DNA of 64,000 nucleotides, taken from assembly GCF_900113305.1 (NCBI RefSeq), contig NZ_FOOW01000009.1, positions 1 to 64,000 of the forward strand. The letters are read 5' to 3'. The first letter of the stretch is position 1, and each line of letters starts with the position of its first letter. Both the position numbers and the translations under genes were made by a program. A model generated the notes under the pieces. The model saw nothing but the letters and a program-made list of their open reading frames with translations, was not told the origin of the DNA and ran no database searches. The stretch comes from Prevotella sp. KH2C16 (GTDB lineage: Bacteria; Bacteroidota; Bacteroidia; Bacteroidales; Bacteroidaceae). This document shows positions 35,234-44,644 of this stretch, piece by piece.

Positions 35234-36661
35234 TTATTTAAAGTTGTTCTTAGGTTCAAATCTCTTCATTTCCACGGAATCAGCTATGATTCTGCGCATC
35301 GCCCACACATCCCTGACATCGCCTGCGGCCTTTGCCTGGAGCATGATGTTTCCCAGTGCTGTGCCTTCCTGAGGGCCGGCCATGACGGTAACGCCGCATG
35401 CGTTGGCCGTGAGTTGGTTGAGATAGTCGTTCTTGGAACCACCCCCTATGATGTGCAGGGTATTGATTTCAAAGGAGGCAAACTCCTTCAGATAGCCGAA
35501 TATCTCGCCATAACGCCGTGCCAAGGAATCGAAGATGCAGCGGCAGATGGCGGCAGGCCCCTCCGGAACGGGGCTCCCATGCTCTCGGCAATAGGTTTGG
35601 ATAGCATCGACCATGGAGTCGGGATTGGCAAAGCACGGGTCGTCGGGATTGATGAAGCTGTGGTTTTCGCTTAGCGCCATGGCTTCCTGCTGAAGTTCCT
35701 TGTGTCCCTTGTCGCGCACTTCCGGCCATTCCCGCCGGCAACGCTCATAGATCCACATGCCGCAGATATTCTTCAGGAATCGCGTAGTACCCTCGATTCC
35801 CCCCTCGTTGGTGAAGTTCAGCTCGTAACTGCGGTCGTTGATGATGGCCTTCGGGCTCTCTATTCCCATCAGGCTCCATGTGCCGGAGCTCAGATAGGCA
35901 AAGTGCCTGTCCTTGGCGGGCACGGCTGCCACGGCACTCGCGGTGTCATGTCCCGCCACGGCAATGACGGGTACGGCTCCCAGTCCCGTCAGTTTCTGCA
36001 CCTCGGGACTAAGGGTGCCCGCCACGGTGGCGGGATTTGTCATTTCGCCGAACCGCTCTCGGCTCAGCCCGATGCTCTTCAGGATATCTTCGTCGAGGTC
36101 TTTGGTTACTGGATTCAGCATCTCCGAGGTTGACGCAATGGTATATTCGCAGATTCTCTTTCCCGTCAACAGATAGACCAGGGCATCGGGCATGAAGAGG
36201 AAGCCGGCCGCATGCTCAAAGGCAGAATTATGCAATTGGCGCATGGAATAGAGCTGAAAAAGGGAATTGAAGTTCATGAACTGGATGCCCGTGCGGCGGT
36301 ATACCTCCTCCCTTGGCATCACCTTCGCGAAGTACTTTTCCATCATATCGACCGTGTGGAGGTCGCGATAAGAGAGGGGATTGCGCAGCACCTGTCCGTC
36401 CTGGCCGATGCAGACAAAGTCGACGCCCCAGGTGTCAATGCCGATGCTCTGTATCTCTATCTTCTGCTCCTTCACCTTTTTTAGCCCTTTTATAATCTCA
36501 TGATAGAGGGCAAAGAGATCCCAATAGCAGAAGCCGCCGACCTCGATGATTGGGTTGTCAAAGCGTGTCAGCTCTTCCAGTTCCACCTTGTCCTCGGTCA
36601 GTCGGCCGATAATCGTCCGCCCGCTTGTGGCTCCCAGGTCCACCGCAAAAAAGTATTTCAT
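35234..36661 (-). CDS. rhaB: Rhamnulokinase
   Basis: 475 aa from the ATG at 36661 (MKYFFAVDLGATSGR); a GTG two codons upstream is possible. FGGY kinase that phosphorylates L-rhamnulose. VDLGATSGRTIIGRL is the N-terminal phosphate loop; IDTWGVDFVCIGQDG, GHDTASAVAAVP, SSGTWSLMGIE and HIIGGGSKNDYLNQLTANA are family blocks. First gene of rhaB-rhaA-membrane protein. Confidence 0.97.
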   Translation of the reverse strand: MKYFFAVDLGATSGRTIIGRLTEDKVELEELTRFDNPIIEVGGFCYWDLFALYHEIIKGLKKVKEQKIEIQSIGIDTWGVDFVCIGQDGQVLRNPLSYRDLHTVDMMEKYFAKVMPREEVYRRTGIQFMNFNSLFQLYSMRQLHNSAFEHAAGFLFMPDALVYLLTGKRICEYTIASTSEMLNPVTKDLDEDILKSIGLSRERFGEMTNPATVAGTLSPEVQKLTGLGAVPVIAVAGHDTASAVAAVPAKDRHFAYLSSGTWSLMGIESPKAIINDRSYELNFTNEGGIEGTTRFLKNICGMWIYERCRREWPEVRDKGHKELQQEAMALSENHSFINPDDPCFANPDSMVDAIQTYCREHGSPVPEGPAAICRCIFDSLARRYGEIFGYLKEFASFEINTLHIIGGGSKNDYLNQLTANACGVTVMAGPQEGTALGNIMLQAKAAGDVRDVWAMRRIIADSVEMKRFEPKNNFK

Positions 36662-36696
36662 GTGCACTATGTTTATCTAAAATGGTATATATCTTG

Positions 36697-36704
36697 CAAA
36701 TATA
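36697..36704 (-). promoter_or_regulatory. rhaB promoter -7 box
   Basis: TATATTTG on the minus strand, 35 bp before the rhaB ATG. Confidence 0.5.
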
Positions 36705-36796
36705 AAGATAAAAATCAAGAAACCGAAATTTAGGAGAGAATATTTATCCTTCATCCGGATAAAATTTGCGCAACCTTTTCACCGCTTTCTTCCTGA

Positions 36797-36857
36797 CAAA
36801 ATCGGCGAGATTGTTCGACAAAATCGGCGAGAATGTGGGACAAAATCGCCGATTTTG
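36797..36857. repeat. 22-bp-phase array IV (three family-1 units)
   Basis: Units start at 36797, 36819 and 36841, exactly 22 bp apart. The first two are GACAAAATCGGCGAGA... half palindromes; the third is the full palindrome CAAAATCGCCGATTTTG. A degenerate family-3-like unit (CTTTTCACCGCTTTC) precedes in phase at 36775. The 342-bp gap (36662-37003) also holds the rhaB promoter and the hairpin at 36930-36972; no gene was seen in it. The flanking genes are tandem, unlike most other arrays. Confidence 0.82.
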
Positions 36858-36929
36858 TCAAACGAAAACATAGAAACCATACTGCCTGATGCCGCTGAAT
36901 GCCAGCACGCGGAAAAAGAGAAAACGCAA

Positions 36930-36972
36930 TTACGGCCGTTACATGCACCTGGAAGGGATGTAGCGGCCGCAA
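36930..36972 (-). terminator. Hairpin downstream of the arylsulfotransferase-like gene
   Basis: Arms TTACGGCCGTTACAT (36930-36944) and ATGTAGCGGCCGCAA (36958-36972) pair at 13 of 15 positions. On the minus strand they are followed by T-rich sequence (TTGCGTTTTC), so this is a likely terminator of the PUL operon. Confidence 0.6.
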
Positions 36973-37003
36973 ATATCTATAGGGGCAGGACAACTCTCTG
37001 CCG

Positions 37004-38404
37004 TCAGATACCGGCTCCGAATATCGTTCGGGGGTAATAATACGACCGATAGGAGATGCCTACACGCTTGAGAGTCCACAAGATATTGCCGCTCAGATCG
37101 CACACGATGCTGGCCCTTCCCTGGGTAGACCCGAAGAAAAGGAGCTGCTTGTCTTCTAAGAACTGGACATTGCTGCGGTCGCTGGAACTTAATTCTTGCG
37201 GCAGCCGGACACTTAAGGTGGCCTTGGCCGTCATGGCGGTGGGGTCTACCTGATAGATAATCGCTCGCGAATGGCCGCTGGTCTTTCCGTTATCGAAACA
37301 GAGAATGCGGTCGGGAGAGAGCGGCTCGGCACAGTGGAGGCCGCTCGCCATGTCGGCCTCCGCAAGGCTTACATTTCCATGCGGCCCCACGCGATAGATG
37401 ACCTTGCCCGTAGACTTGTCTATCTTCCACAGTTCGCTGAGGCGGTTGAAGGTCATATAGAGATCGCCATTGCTATCCCAGTTGACGGAATTGGCATGGA
37501 TAAAATCATCGGCCATCTTCACCGTATTGATATATTCATTGGCCGCAATAGGATCGAGCGTGTCAAAGCAATCCCATTTCCTCTGAACGACTCCGTCGGT
37601 TGAAATAATGGTAAAGCCGTCGCCCCATACCTTATGGGCAGCCGTTCCGCCGATTGACCGCAGGTCAAACTCGCGCACGGAGTTATTGACAAAAATCAGA
37701 TTTCCATCGGGCATAACCTTGAAGTCGTGATGAGGATAACGGACCGTGCGGTCTGACGGTGTCCAGTTGAGTAGGATGTTGCCGTCAAGATCTATCCTGA
37801 CGATGCGGGAACAGAGCCTATAGTAGTTCCCCTCATCCATGAATCCCGTCATAAGCAGAATCGAGCGGCTGGCAGGGTCGTATACGGCTGTGCGGATTGC
37901 ATCGGGAAATTTCTCGTACCACACCACATTGCCCTGCATGTCGCAGAAAGTGATGTATCCGGGAACACTGGCTTCCCACTGAAGTACATAGCCGTCGAGC
38001 CGGCCGCCGAGATTGTCGGTAGAAAGAGAGTAAGTTGGGACATCTATTGGCACCTCCTGCGTGGTGAAGGAGTATTCCTTCGAGGAAGGACCCTCGATGA
38101 CATGGACCTGGAAATAATAATCCGTCGCACCTTTCAGAAAATTCAGCGTAACCTCGCCCTGCGCACCGCTTGTATGGATGTCGGGCGTGGTAACGGCCTT
38201 CTCCTTGTGCCCTTGTTCCCAATAGGTAATGCTGAAGGAACAGTCTTCGCTGAACGAAACCGATATCGGGATGCGCAACACATTGCCGGTCTCCGTGCGA
38301 GCCGTGATGTGCCTGATGACGATACCACCATCGTCTTTACTGCACGACAACAGGAGGAACAAGATTCCAAACAGGAAAATTAAACTGTATCTACACTTCT
38401 TCAT
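37004..38404 (-). CDS. Arylsulfotransferase (ASST)-like lipoprotein
   Basis: 466 aa. Signal peptide with lipobox LLSC (Cys21), an Ig/fibronectin-like beta region (about 30-120) and a beta-propeller that matches ASST-type proteins: RYPHHDFKVMPDGNLIF, ADDFIHANSVNWDSNGDLYMTFNRLSEL-type block and GKVIYRVG. ASST enzymes move sulfate between phenols through a His intermediate; HANSV and PHHDF hold candidate His. In gut Bacteroidota such proteins occur in PULs without proven function. Last gene of the PUL operon, 21 bp after the GH16-like gene. Confidence 0.78.
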   Translation of the reverse strand: MKKCRYSLIFLFGILFLLLSCSKDDGGIVIRHITARTETGNVLRIPISVSFSEDCSFSITYWEQGHKEKAVTTPDIHTSGAQGEVTLNFLKGATDYYFQVHVIEGPSSKEYSFTTQEVPIDVPTYSLSTDNLGGRLDGYVLQWEASVPGYITFCDMQGNVVWYEKFPDAIRTAVYDPASRSILLMTGFMDEGNYYRLCSRIVRIDLDGNILLNWTPSDRTVRYPHHDFKVMPDGNLIFVNNSVREFDLRSIGGTAAHKVWGDGFTIISTDGVVQRKWDCFDTLDPIAANEYINTVKMADDFIHANSVNWDSNGDLYMTFNRLSELWKIDKSTGKVIYRVGPHGNVSLAEADMASGLHCAEPLSPDRILCFDNGKTSGHSRAIIYQVDPTAMTAKATLSVRLPQELSSSDRSNVQFLEDKQLLFFGSTQGRASIVCDLSGNILWTLKRVGISYRSYYYPRTIFGAGI

Positions 38405-38425
38405 TTCCTTGCTTTTAGCGTTTAG

Positions 38426-39169
38426 TTATTTTTTAATAAATCCATCAAAGGTAACATAATCCCACATTCCATAGTTGCTGTTCTCAGCCATTTTGTCGCC
38501 TATGAAGTTAAGATTCTCCACGCTGCAGCAGATGCGGAAAGCTATTTCCCGGCCAAACTGCAGTTGTACGGTCTGCTTCACCTCGCCGTCGATGCTCCAC
38601 TTGGCAAGATACTTTCCGCCGTTATCAATCAGTTCTATCGAGAAATCATGCCACCCAGGCGTAATACCCGTGTACTCTGAGATGAAAGGAAAGTCCTGCG
38701 AGGTCATGCAGGCTGCCATTTCCCCTTTCTTGATGCCATATTTCTGTCGTACCTCGGCTGTTCCCGGGCCTACTTCAAAGTCGAGCTCGTGATGGTCATC
38801 ACAGTAAATCCACGAACCGATGCTGGAGCGTTCGCCTTCGGCAATCTCGCTGATGAATGTGCGCCAGAAGTATTTGCCGGCAGTATAATGAGTGTCGTAG
38901 GTGTGCATCTTCTGCCGATCGGTAGTGAAGGCGCGCGTAAATATAATAAGGTTGCCTCCTGCCAGACTACACTGCGACACGGATGCCGTGTCCTGATGCT
39001 CGTATACCCAGCCCTTGATGGTGTCGAAATTCCAGCGCTGATGAATGGTTCCGTCTTTGTCTACCCTAACTTTTGGGTCATCCCCCTTGTCTGCCCACAC
39101 AGGGAAGGCAGAACAAAGGAGGATGGATATACAAAGCACCTTAAATAAATCAATGCCAATTCTTTTCAT
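38426..39169 (-). CDS. GH16-like secreted protein (paralogue of 44645-45460)
   Basis: 247 aa with a signal peptide (about 5-26). The concanavalin-like sandwich carries HELDFEVGPG: E128-L-D130-F-E132 matches the GH16 catalytic motif E-x-D-x-E (nucleophile, assisting Asp, acid/base). KYFWRTFISEI and GWHDFSIEL match the flanking strands. It probably cleaves or binds a beta-linked polysaccharide at the cell surface, but it is short and loop-poor. It sits between SusD (9 bp) and the ASST-like gene (21 bp). It lacks the sorting-like tail of its paralogue. Confidence 0.72.
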   Translation of the reverse strand: MKRIGIDLFKVLCISILLCSAFPVWADKGDDPKVRVDKDGTIHQRWNFDTIKGWVYEHQDTASVSQCSLAGGNLIIFTRAFTTDRQKMHTYDTHYTAGKYFWRTFISEIAEGERSSIGSWIYCDDHHELDFEVGPGTAEVRQKYGIKKGEMAACMTSQDFPFISEYTGITPGWHDFSIELIDNGGKYLAKWSIDGEVKQTVQLQFGREIAFRICCSVENLNFIGDKMAENSNYGMWDYVTFDGFIKK

Positions 39170-39178
39170 ACGGACGCA

Positions 39179-40843
39179 TTATTTGAACGGACGAGCCTCA
39201 AGGAGGTTTGCATTATTATCGGTCTCACGCTTCGGAATAGGCATATAGCGACGGATATCGTTGGCTTTCAGGTCTGTGGGATAAGGGGCATATTGCTCCT
39301 TGTAGAAACCCGGGGTCTTGCCCTCGTTTCTCTCTTTCCACTCGATCTTGGTTTTGATGCCGGCGATATACTTGTCCATCCGGTCTTTCCAAAGACCCAT
39401 GCGAATGAGGTCGGGACGGCGGACACACTCGTTGTTCAGCTCATAAAGGCGCTCATCGCAGATAGCACTACGCAACGCGTCCTTTGTCGGATAGTCTGCA
39501 AGATTCAAATTATGCGAAGTGTTGCCGAAAGCACGCTTGCGGATTCTATTAATCAGCGTGATTGATTCCTGCGACGGGCCGTTGATTTCATTGAGTATCT
39601 CTGCCTTGCAAAGGATGATGTCAGCCAGTCGCAGAACCGGCATGTTGTTCGGAGTATCATAGATATACTTCCATGTATTGAGGAACTTGTATTTCTGGGT
39701 GAAAGCATAGTTGTTCTCATTCACCGTAATGTAGGTGTGCCCGCCAATCACCTGATTACGACTCATCGTTCCGGTTTTGTCTATTGACGGTGGCATGGTA
39801 AAGTATGTTTCCTGTGGCTTATAGACATCCTGATACTCCGTAACCATCAGCTGTGTGAAGCGCTGGTCGGCCCTGTCAAACTGCCAGACCATCTCAAGCG
39901 GCAGCTGGAAGAGGTTCCAGCCCATATCATACTCCCAGTCGGTGAACATCAACCCCAAATCCCAAGACCCGGAAGTGATTGTACCGCTGGCCCGCACAGC
40001 AAAGATGAGCTCGTCATTATAGATGGTAGCATCACTTGAAGGGTCGAACACATTCCATACCTTTGACTGCAAATTGTATACGGAGCCCTCGAGAGCCAGC
40101 ACCTTGTCGGCCTGCTCAAGGGCAAGAGCCCACTTCTGTTGAGCCACCTCCTCATTGCCGTTCTGCCGACAACGCCCGGCCTCGCGCATATAAAGACGAC
40201 AGAGCATGCCGCAGGCTGCACCGTAGGTGGGGCGTCCCGCCTCCGAATTGCTTGCATAGTATCTGGGCAAATCATTGACTGCCGCCTTCAGGTCGGCCTC
40301 TATGCGTTCCTCGATGACATCGATATCATCATAAGGAAGACGATCGGAGACATTCACCTTACTTGAAGTTACAAGTGGCACCTGATAGAAAATATCCGTC
40401 AGGTTATAGTAAGCAAAGGCGCGCATGAAGTGAGCCTCTGCTATCATCTGGGTCTTGGAATATTCCTCACCGAACACGCCGTCATACATCTCGGAAACAT
40501 TGTCAAGCACGATGTTGGCACGAGAGGCTATCCGATAGAAACCATCCCATGCCGTTACCAGTTCGTCGCGTGTAGAGATTCCCTCATCATTCATCACCTC
40601 GAATACCCATCCGTTGTTATAACAGTCGTCGGTAGACATGTCATTGATATAGAACATCGGAGTGCGATAAATAAGATGCAGCGGAGAGTACATGCTGTTT
40701 ACCGCGGCCTGAGCATTCTCCCCTGTGGTGAAGGCTGTCTCGTCGGTAAGGTTTGAGTAAACGGTCTCCTCGAGTTTGTCGTTGCAGGCAGTCAGTCCTA
40801 CCATCATCAGCAACAACGAGAAAAGAATATGTTTGGTTTTCAT
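39179..40843 (-). CDS. SusD/RagB-family glycan-binding lipoprotein
   Basis: 554 aa. Lipobox LTAC (Cys20), then the SusD fold built on TPR-like helices: AHFMRAFAYYNLTDIFYQVPLV, YGAACGMLCRLYMREAG and the C-terminal RIRKRAFGNTS ... LRSAICDERLYELNNECVRRPDLIRMG block. It is the surface lid of the SusC transporter. It starts 19 bp after susC-like. Confidence 0.97.
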   Translation of the reverse strand: MKTKHILFSLLLMMVGLTACNDKLEETVYSNLTDETAFTTGENAQAAVNSMYSPLHLIYRTPMFYINDMSTDDCYNNGWVFEVMNDEGISTRDELVTAWDGFYRIASRANIVLDNVSEMYDGVFGEEYSKTQMIAEAHFMRAFAYYNLTDIFYQVPLVTSSKVNVSDRLPYDDIDVIEERIEADLKAAVNDLPRYYASNSEAGRPTYGAACGMLCRLYMREAGRCRQNGNEEVAQQKWALALEQADKVLALEGSVYNLQSKVWNVFDPSSDATIYNDELIFAVRASGTITSGSWDLGLMFTDWEYDMGWNLFQLPLEMVWQFDRADQRFTQLMVTEYQDVYKPQETYFTMPPSIDKTGTMSRNQVIGGHTYITVNENNYAFTQKYKFLNTWKYIYDTPNNMPVLRLADIILCKAEILNEINGPSQESITLINRIRKRAFGNTSHNLNLADYPTKDALRSAICDERLYELNNECVRRPDLIRMGLWKDRMDKYIAGIKTKIEWKERNEGKTPGFYKEQYAPYPTDLKANDIRRYMPIPKRETDNNANLLEARPFK

Positions 40844-40862
40844 TATCTTAATGATTTAGAAA

Positions 40863-43800
40863 TTAGAATGTTACTTTCACGCCAGCACTGAACGAGCGAT
40901 AAGATGGATACGAGTTAAAGTCAAGACCCTGCTGGTAAGCCCTTGCGCCATTTGTGCTGACTTCGGGATCAAAGCCTGAATAATGCGTAAGGGTAAACAG
41001 GCGCTGTGCACCGATGTGAATACGGCATCCCTGAATGAAGTTGATGCCCAGCTTCTTCACGGGAACAGAATATCCCAGCTCGATGTTTGAGAGACGAAGG
41101 AAGCTTGCATCCTCCACATAGTGGCTGTTTACATAAGAACCGTACTGCAAGCCTCCGTCCTTTTTCCATGTGCCATGGATGACATTGGTAGAAGGATTCT
41201 CCTTTGTCCATCTATCCTTGCAGATTGTCAGGCGATCGTTGTCCTCAAGGAGAACCGTAGTGAGATTTAGCAAGTCATAGCCAAGTGAGGCATCGAAGAA
41301 GAAGGAAAAGTCAAAGTCCTTATAACGGAAGTTATTCCCCCATCCGATGGTAATATCCGGAGTACCTTTACCTATCTGCTTGCGGTCGGCCGATGTGATG
41401 AGCCCGTCATTGTCAAGGTCTTTGAACTTGGGATCGCCCGGCTGGGACTTCGGTTGAGCACTGTAGGTCTCGCCTTCCTGAATAATACCATCCCATTCAT
41501 AACCATAGATAGAACTCAAGGGAAGCCCTTCCTTGATTTGCATATACTCTTCATAGTTATAGGTTCCATGAGGACGAATGGTGTAATAAGTCGGGCTCTC
41601 GATAGAAAGGACTTTGTTCTTGTTCTGCGCCAAGTTCAGTGTTGTCTGCCAACTGAAGTCCTTAGTTGCAAAGGCATTATACTTCACATACAGTTCCCAT
41701 CCGCGATTCTGCAGCGAACCGTTGTTGCCAGTGGTGGTAGTGAGACCACCAGTTGACGATGAGATATTTATTTCATTCAAAAGGTCAGTAGTCTTTTTGT
41801 TATACCAGTCAAATGTAAGTTCAAGCTTATTGTTCAGAATGCTCATATCGAGACCCAAGTCGAGCTGTGCCGTTGTTTCCCAACGAAGCAGGAGGTTGCC
41901 TGCATTTGACGGATACATTCCTTTCACGATGTCCGTACCGCCAAGATATACATTCTCGAATGAATACATACGCTGCGATTTATAGCTGCCGATACCGTCA
42001 TTGCCCGATGTACCATAGCTTGCACGCAGTTTCAGGCGCGAAACCGTTGGCTTAATAAACTCCATGAACTTCTCATCTCCGAGCTGCCAGCCCAGAGAAA
42101 CAGACGGGAAGTAACCCCACTTGTTGTCAGCGCCGAAGTTTGACGCACCGTCGGCACGCAGGCTTGCATTGATGATGTATTTATTCAGCAACACATATTC
42201 CGCACGGCTGAAGAAAGACACATTCGTCTTGATGGAACGAGCTGTGGCAATCGCCTCAATGGTGCTTGCCGTTCCCATATTATAATATCTAAAGGCATCC
42301 GTCGTAAAGCCATGGGCCCACATACCCATATACTCGTAGTCGTTCTTCTGATAGCTTGCACCTGCGATAATCTTCAGGTCATGCTTGTCGGCAAAGTTCT
42401 TATGGAAAGTGAGCAGACCCTCAAGCTGCTGATAGTTGACATGCTCATCCTCTATTTCTGCCTTGCCTTTATAACCTGCACCAAGAAGAGTCTCGCGATT
42501 GTAATATTTTGAGTACTTGTCTGTCTCGTTAGAGAATGAATACTGGGCACGCGCCGTCAGATAGGGAAGGACATCAGCTTCCGCAAAGAGAGTGATATAA
42601 GAGTTTGAAACGGCCGTATTGAAATCCTTATTCTGGATTTCAAAATAAACAGTCTCCTTGCGGTCAGGCTCTCCGAACACATTGAGTCCCTCGTCAGACA
42701 TCGTACGCGTCGGATCAGCCATGAACATCCAATAGAGAACATTGTCGGTAGAAGCGCTGTTACCCATGTTCAGGTAGGTCTTCTTGGTCTTTGCCATATA
42801 CGCATTAACACCGGCTCGGAACCAGTCGGTAATAGTATAGTCGACATTCAGTCGACCACTAAGGCGCTTGAATGAAGTGTTGGGCAGAATACCCTCGTCA
42901 TCCACATAGACCAGCGTCGTGGCAGCCTTCAGGCGCTTTGAACCTCCCGTGATAGCTACGGCATGAGCCTGCGTGGAAGCATTACGGGTCATCTCCTTCA
43001 CCCAGTCGGTGCCAGCTCCTTTATATTGAAGCTGCGTGTCGGTATAAGGAGCTGCGCCAGATGCACCATTCTGTCTCCACACATCCATCTTGTGCTGAAT
43101 CTCATCCTGAGCATTCATCAGATTCCAAGGGTTAATAAGAGTTTTCGTAGAGATGTCGTATGAATAGTCAACAGTAAACTTGTTTTCGCTTCCTTTGCGA
43201 GTCGTAATGATAACAACACCGTTGGCTCCCCGGGCACCATAGATGGCCGTGGCAGCAGCATCCTTCAGAATCTCCATTGAAGCTATATCCTCTGGGCTTA
43301 TTTGGTTGCCTGCTGAGCACTGGATACCATCAATTACATAGAGAGGCTCATTGTTTGAACTGATGGAAGAGGCACCACGGATGCGTACTGCGATATTTCC
43401 TCCTGGCTCAAGGGAACCTTGACGAACCTGCACACCAGCAGCGCGTCCCTTTATCATTTGAGCCGTGTTGGTAATGATACCGGCCTTCACATCATCAGCT
43501 TTAATCTGTGAGATTGCACCAGCAAGGTCGCGCTTTTTGGTAACACCATAGCCCACAACCACGAGGTCTTCGAGTTCCTGCGTCTTATCTTCCAGTACGA
43601 AAGTCAGCGGACCTGCCCCTGGAACTACCTTCTGTTCTACTGTGGTCATACCGAGATACGATACTACTATGGTTTGTCCCGGCGTTGCCTGCACGGAAAA
43701 CTTTCCATCGGAGTCAGTAACAGTTCCCACTTTCGTGCCCTTCACTTGGACGACGGCGCCCACGATAGGGCTGTCGTCATTGGCATAAGACACAGAACCT

Positions 43801-43883
43801 TTTACTACATTCTGTGCCATAGCTGGTGTTACAAACATTGCAACCACCAGCAACAACATTACTTTCTTTAGAAATTGTTTCAT
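40863..43883 (-). CDS. SusC/RagA-family TonB-dependent outer-membrane transporter
   Basis: 1006 aa. Signal peptide (about 1-23), CarboxypepD_reg-like carbonic domain (about 25-110), TonB box/plug start (EDLVVVGYGVTKKRDLAGAI), plug (about 115-230; IRGASSISSNNEPLYVIDGI, GARGANGVVIITTRKG) and a 22-strand barrel ending in Phe (SAGVKVTF). It imports oligosaccharides captured by the SusD partner and powered by TonB-ExbBD. Confidence 0.98.
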   Translation of the reverse strand: MKQFLKKVMLLLVVAMFVTPAMAQNVVKGSVSYANDDSPIVGAVVQVKGTKVGTVTDSDGKFSVQATPGQTIVVSYLGMTTVEQKVVPGAGPLTFVLEDKTQELEDLVVVGYGVTKKRDLAGAISQIKADDVKAGIITNTAQMIKGRAAGVQVRQGSLEPGGNIAVRIRGASSISSNNEPLYVIDGIQCSAGNQISPEDIASMEILKDAAATAIYGARGANGVVIITTRKGSENKFTVDYSYDISTKTLINPWNLMNAQDEIQHKMDVWRQNGASGAAPYTDTQLQYKGAGTDWVKEMTRNASTQAHAVAITGGSKRLKAATTLVYVDDEGILPNTSFKRLSGRLNVDYTITDWFRAGVNAYMAKTKKTYLNMGNSASTDNVLYWMFMADPTRTMSDEGLNVFGEPDRKETVYFEIQNKDFNTAVSNSYITLFAEADVLPYLTARAQYSFSNETDKYSKYYNRETLLGAGYKGKAEIEDEHVNYQQLEGLLTFHKNFADKHDLKIIAGASYQKNDYEYMGMWAHGFTTDAFRYYNMGTASTIEAIATARSIKTNVSFFSRAEYVLLNKYIINASLRADGASNFGADNKWGYFPSVSLGWQLGDEKFMEFIKPTVSRLKLRASYGTSGNDGIGSYKSQRMYSFENVYLGGTDIVKGMYPSNAGNLLLRWETTAQLDLGLDMSILNNKLELTFDWYNKKTTDLLNEINISSSTGGLTTTTGNNGSLQNRGWELYVKYNAFATKDFSWQTTLNLAQNKNKVLSIESPTYYTIRPHGTYNYEEYMQIKEGLPLSSIYGYEWDGIIQEGETYSAQPKSQPGDPKFKDLDNDGLITSADRKQIGKGTPDITIGWGNNFRYKDFDFSFFFDASLGYDLLNLTTVLLEDNDRLTICKDRWTKENPSTNVIHGTWKKDGGLQYGSYVNSHYVEDASFLRLSNIELGYSVPVKKLGINFIQGCRIHIGAQRLFTLTHYSGFDPEVSTNGARAYQQGLDFNSYPSYRSFSAGVKVTF

Positions 43884-43918
43884 AAAAGCTATATGGATTT
43901 TTATTTTAAAATTGTTTC

Positions 43919-44629
43919 TTATTTGAAAACCTTTCTGCCGTTGACGATATAAACACCCTTCCTCATATCTTTTACCTTACGGCCCGAGAGATCATAAGCC
44001 TGATTGATTTTGGACAAGGATGAGATACCAGGTATCTTGGTTGCCTCAAGCGGTTTGCCCCATACCTGAAGTTCATAAATGCCTACACCATATCCCGTGT
44101 CGGCAATCCAGTCCTTGGTAGTGAATACAACTACATAACGGGCTTTTTTGATTTCTGTCAGAGGATACTTATGGGTCTCACCTTTAGCTGCGGTGATGCC
44201 AAGGTCGTGATAGTTGCTTGATGCTATAACTTCACCGATGTTTCCGGGAACGGCTTCCTCCTTACCAGCCTCAGCCTTCACCTTACTCACCACATCCTCA
44301 TCGTTGGTGAGACATACATAGTAGATATTTGCCGTCTCTGCCCAGTAGATATCAACTTCCTTGATATCACGCTCTTGGCCGAGGTCTACGATCACCCAAT
44401 GTTTAGTCCACTGATTCTCATATTCCTTGGGATCACAGGAGAGCCATTTCGTCTCAAAATCATTGTCGTTTATCCTGCCCGTATGGAACCAGTCATTGGT
44501 AGTAAGGTCGCCCCTGACCACCACCTCCCCATAGTCAGGAAGAGCATAGTTCACGAGATTCTGCGCCATTGAGGACATTGGCGCACTCATGGCAACTACT
44601 GTCAAAAGAGTAAAGATTGTCGTTTTCAT
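43919..44629 (-). CDS. F5/8 type C (discoidin)-like secreted protein with sorting-like tail
   Basis: 236 aa with a signal peptide (about 1-22). The core (NDFETKWLSCDPKEYENQWTKHWVIVDLGQ) has the layout of an F5/8 type C or CBM32 sugar-binding jellyroll. The last 25 residues (YDLSGRKVKDMRKGVYIVNG then RKVFK) are a typical Prevotella C-terminal tail resembling type IX secretion signals. It could be a surface glycan-binding protein of the PUL, sitting where SusE/SusF-type proteins often are. 35 bp before susC-like. Confidence 0.72.
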   Translation of the reverse strand: MKTTIFTLLTVVAMSAPMSSMAQNLVNYALPDYGEVVVRGDLTTNDWFHTGRINDNDFETKWLSCDPKEYENQWTKHWVIVDLGQERDIKEVDIYWAETANIYYVCLTNDEDVVSKVKAEAGKEEAVPGNIGEVIASSNYHDLGITAAKGETHKYPLTEIKKARYVVVFTTKDWIADTGYGVGIYELQVWGKPLEATKIPGISSLSKINQAYDLSGRKVKDMRKGVYIVNGRKVFK

Positions 44630-44644
44630 AATGATAGCCGTTTT

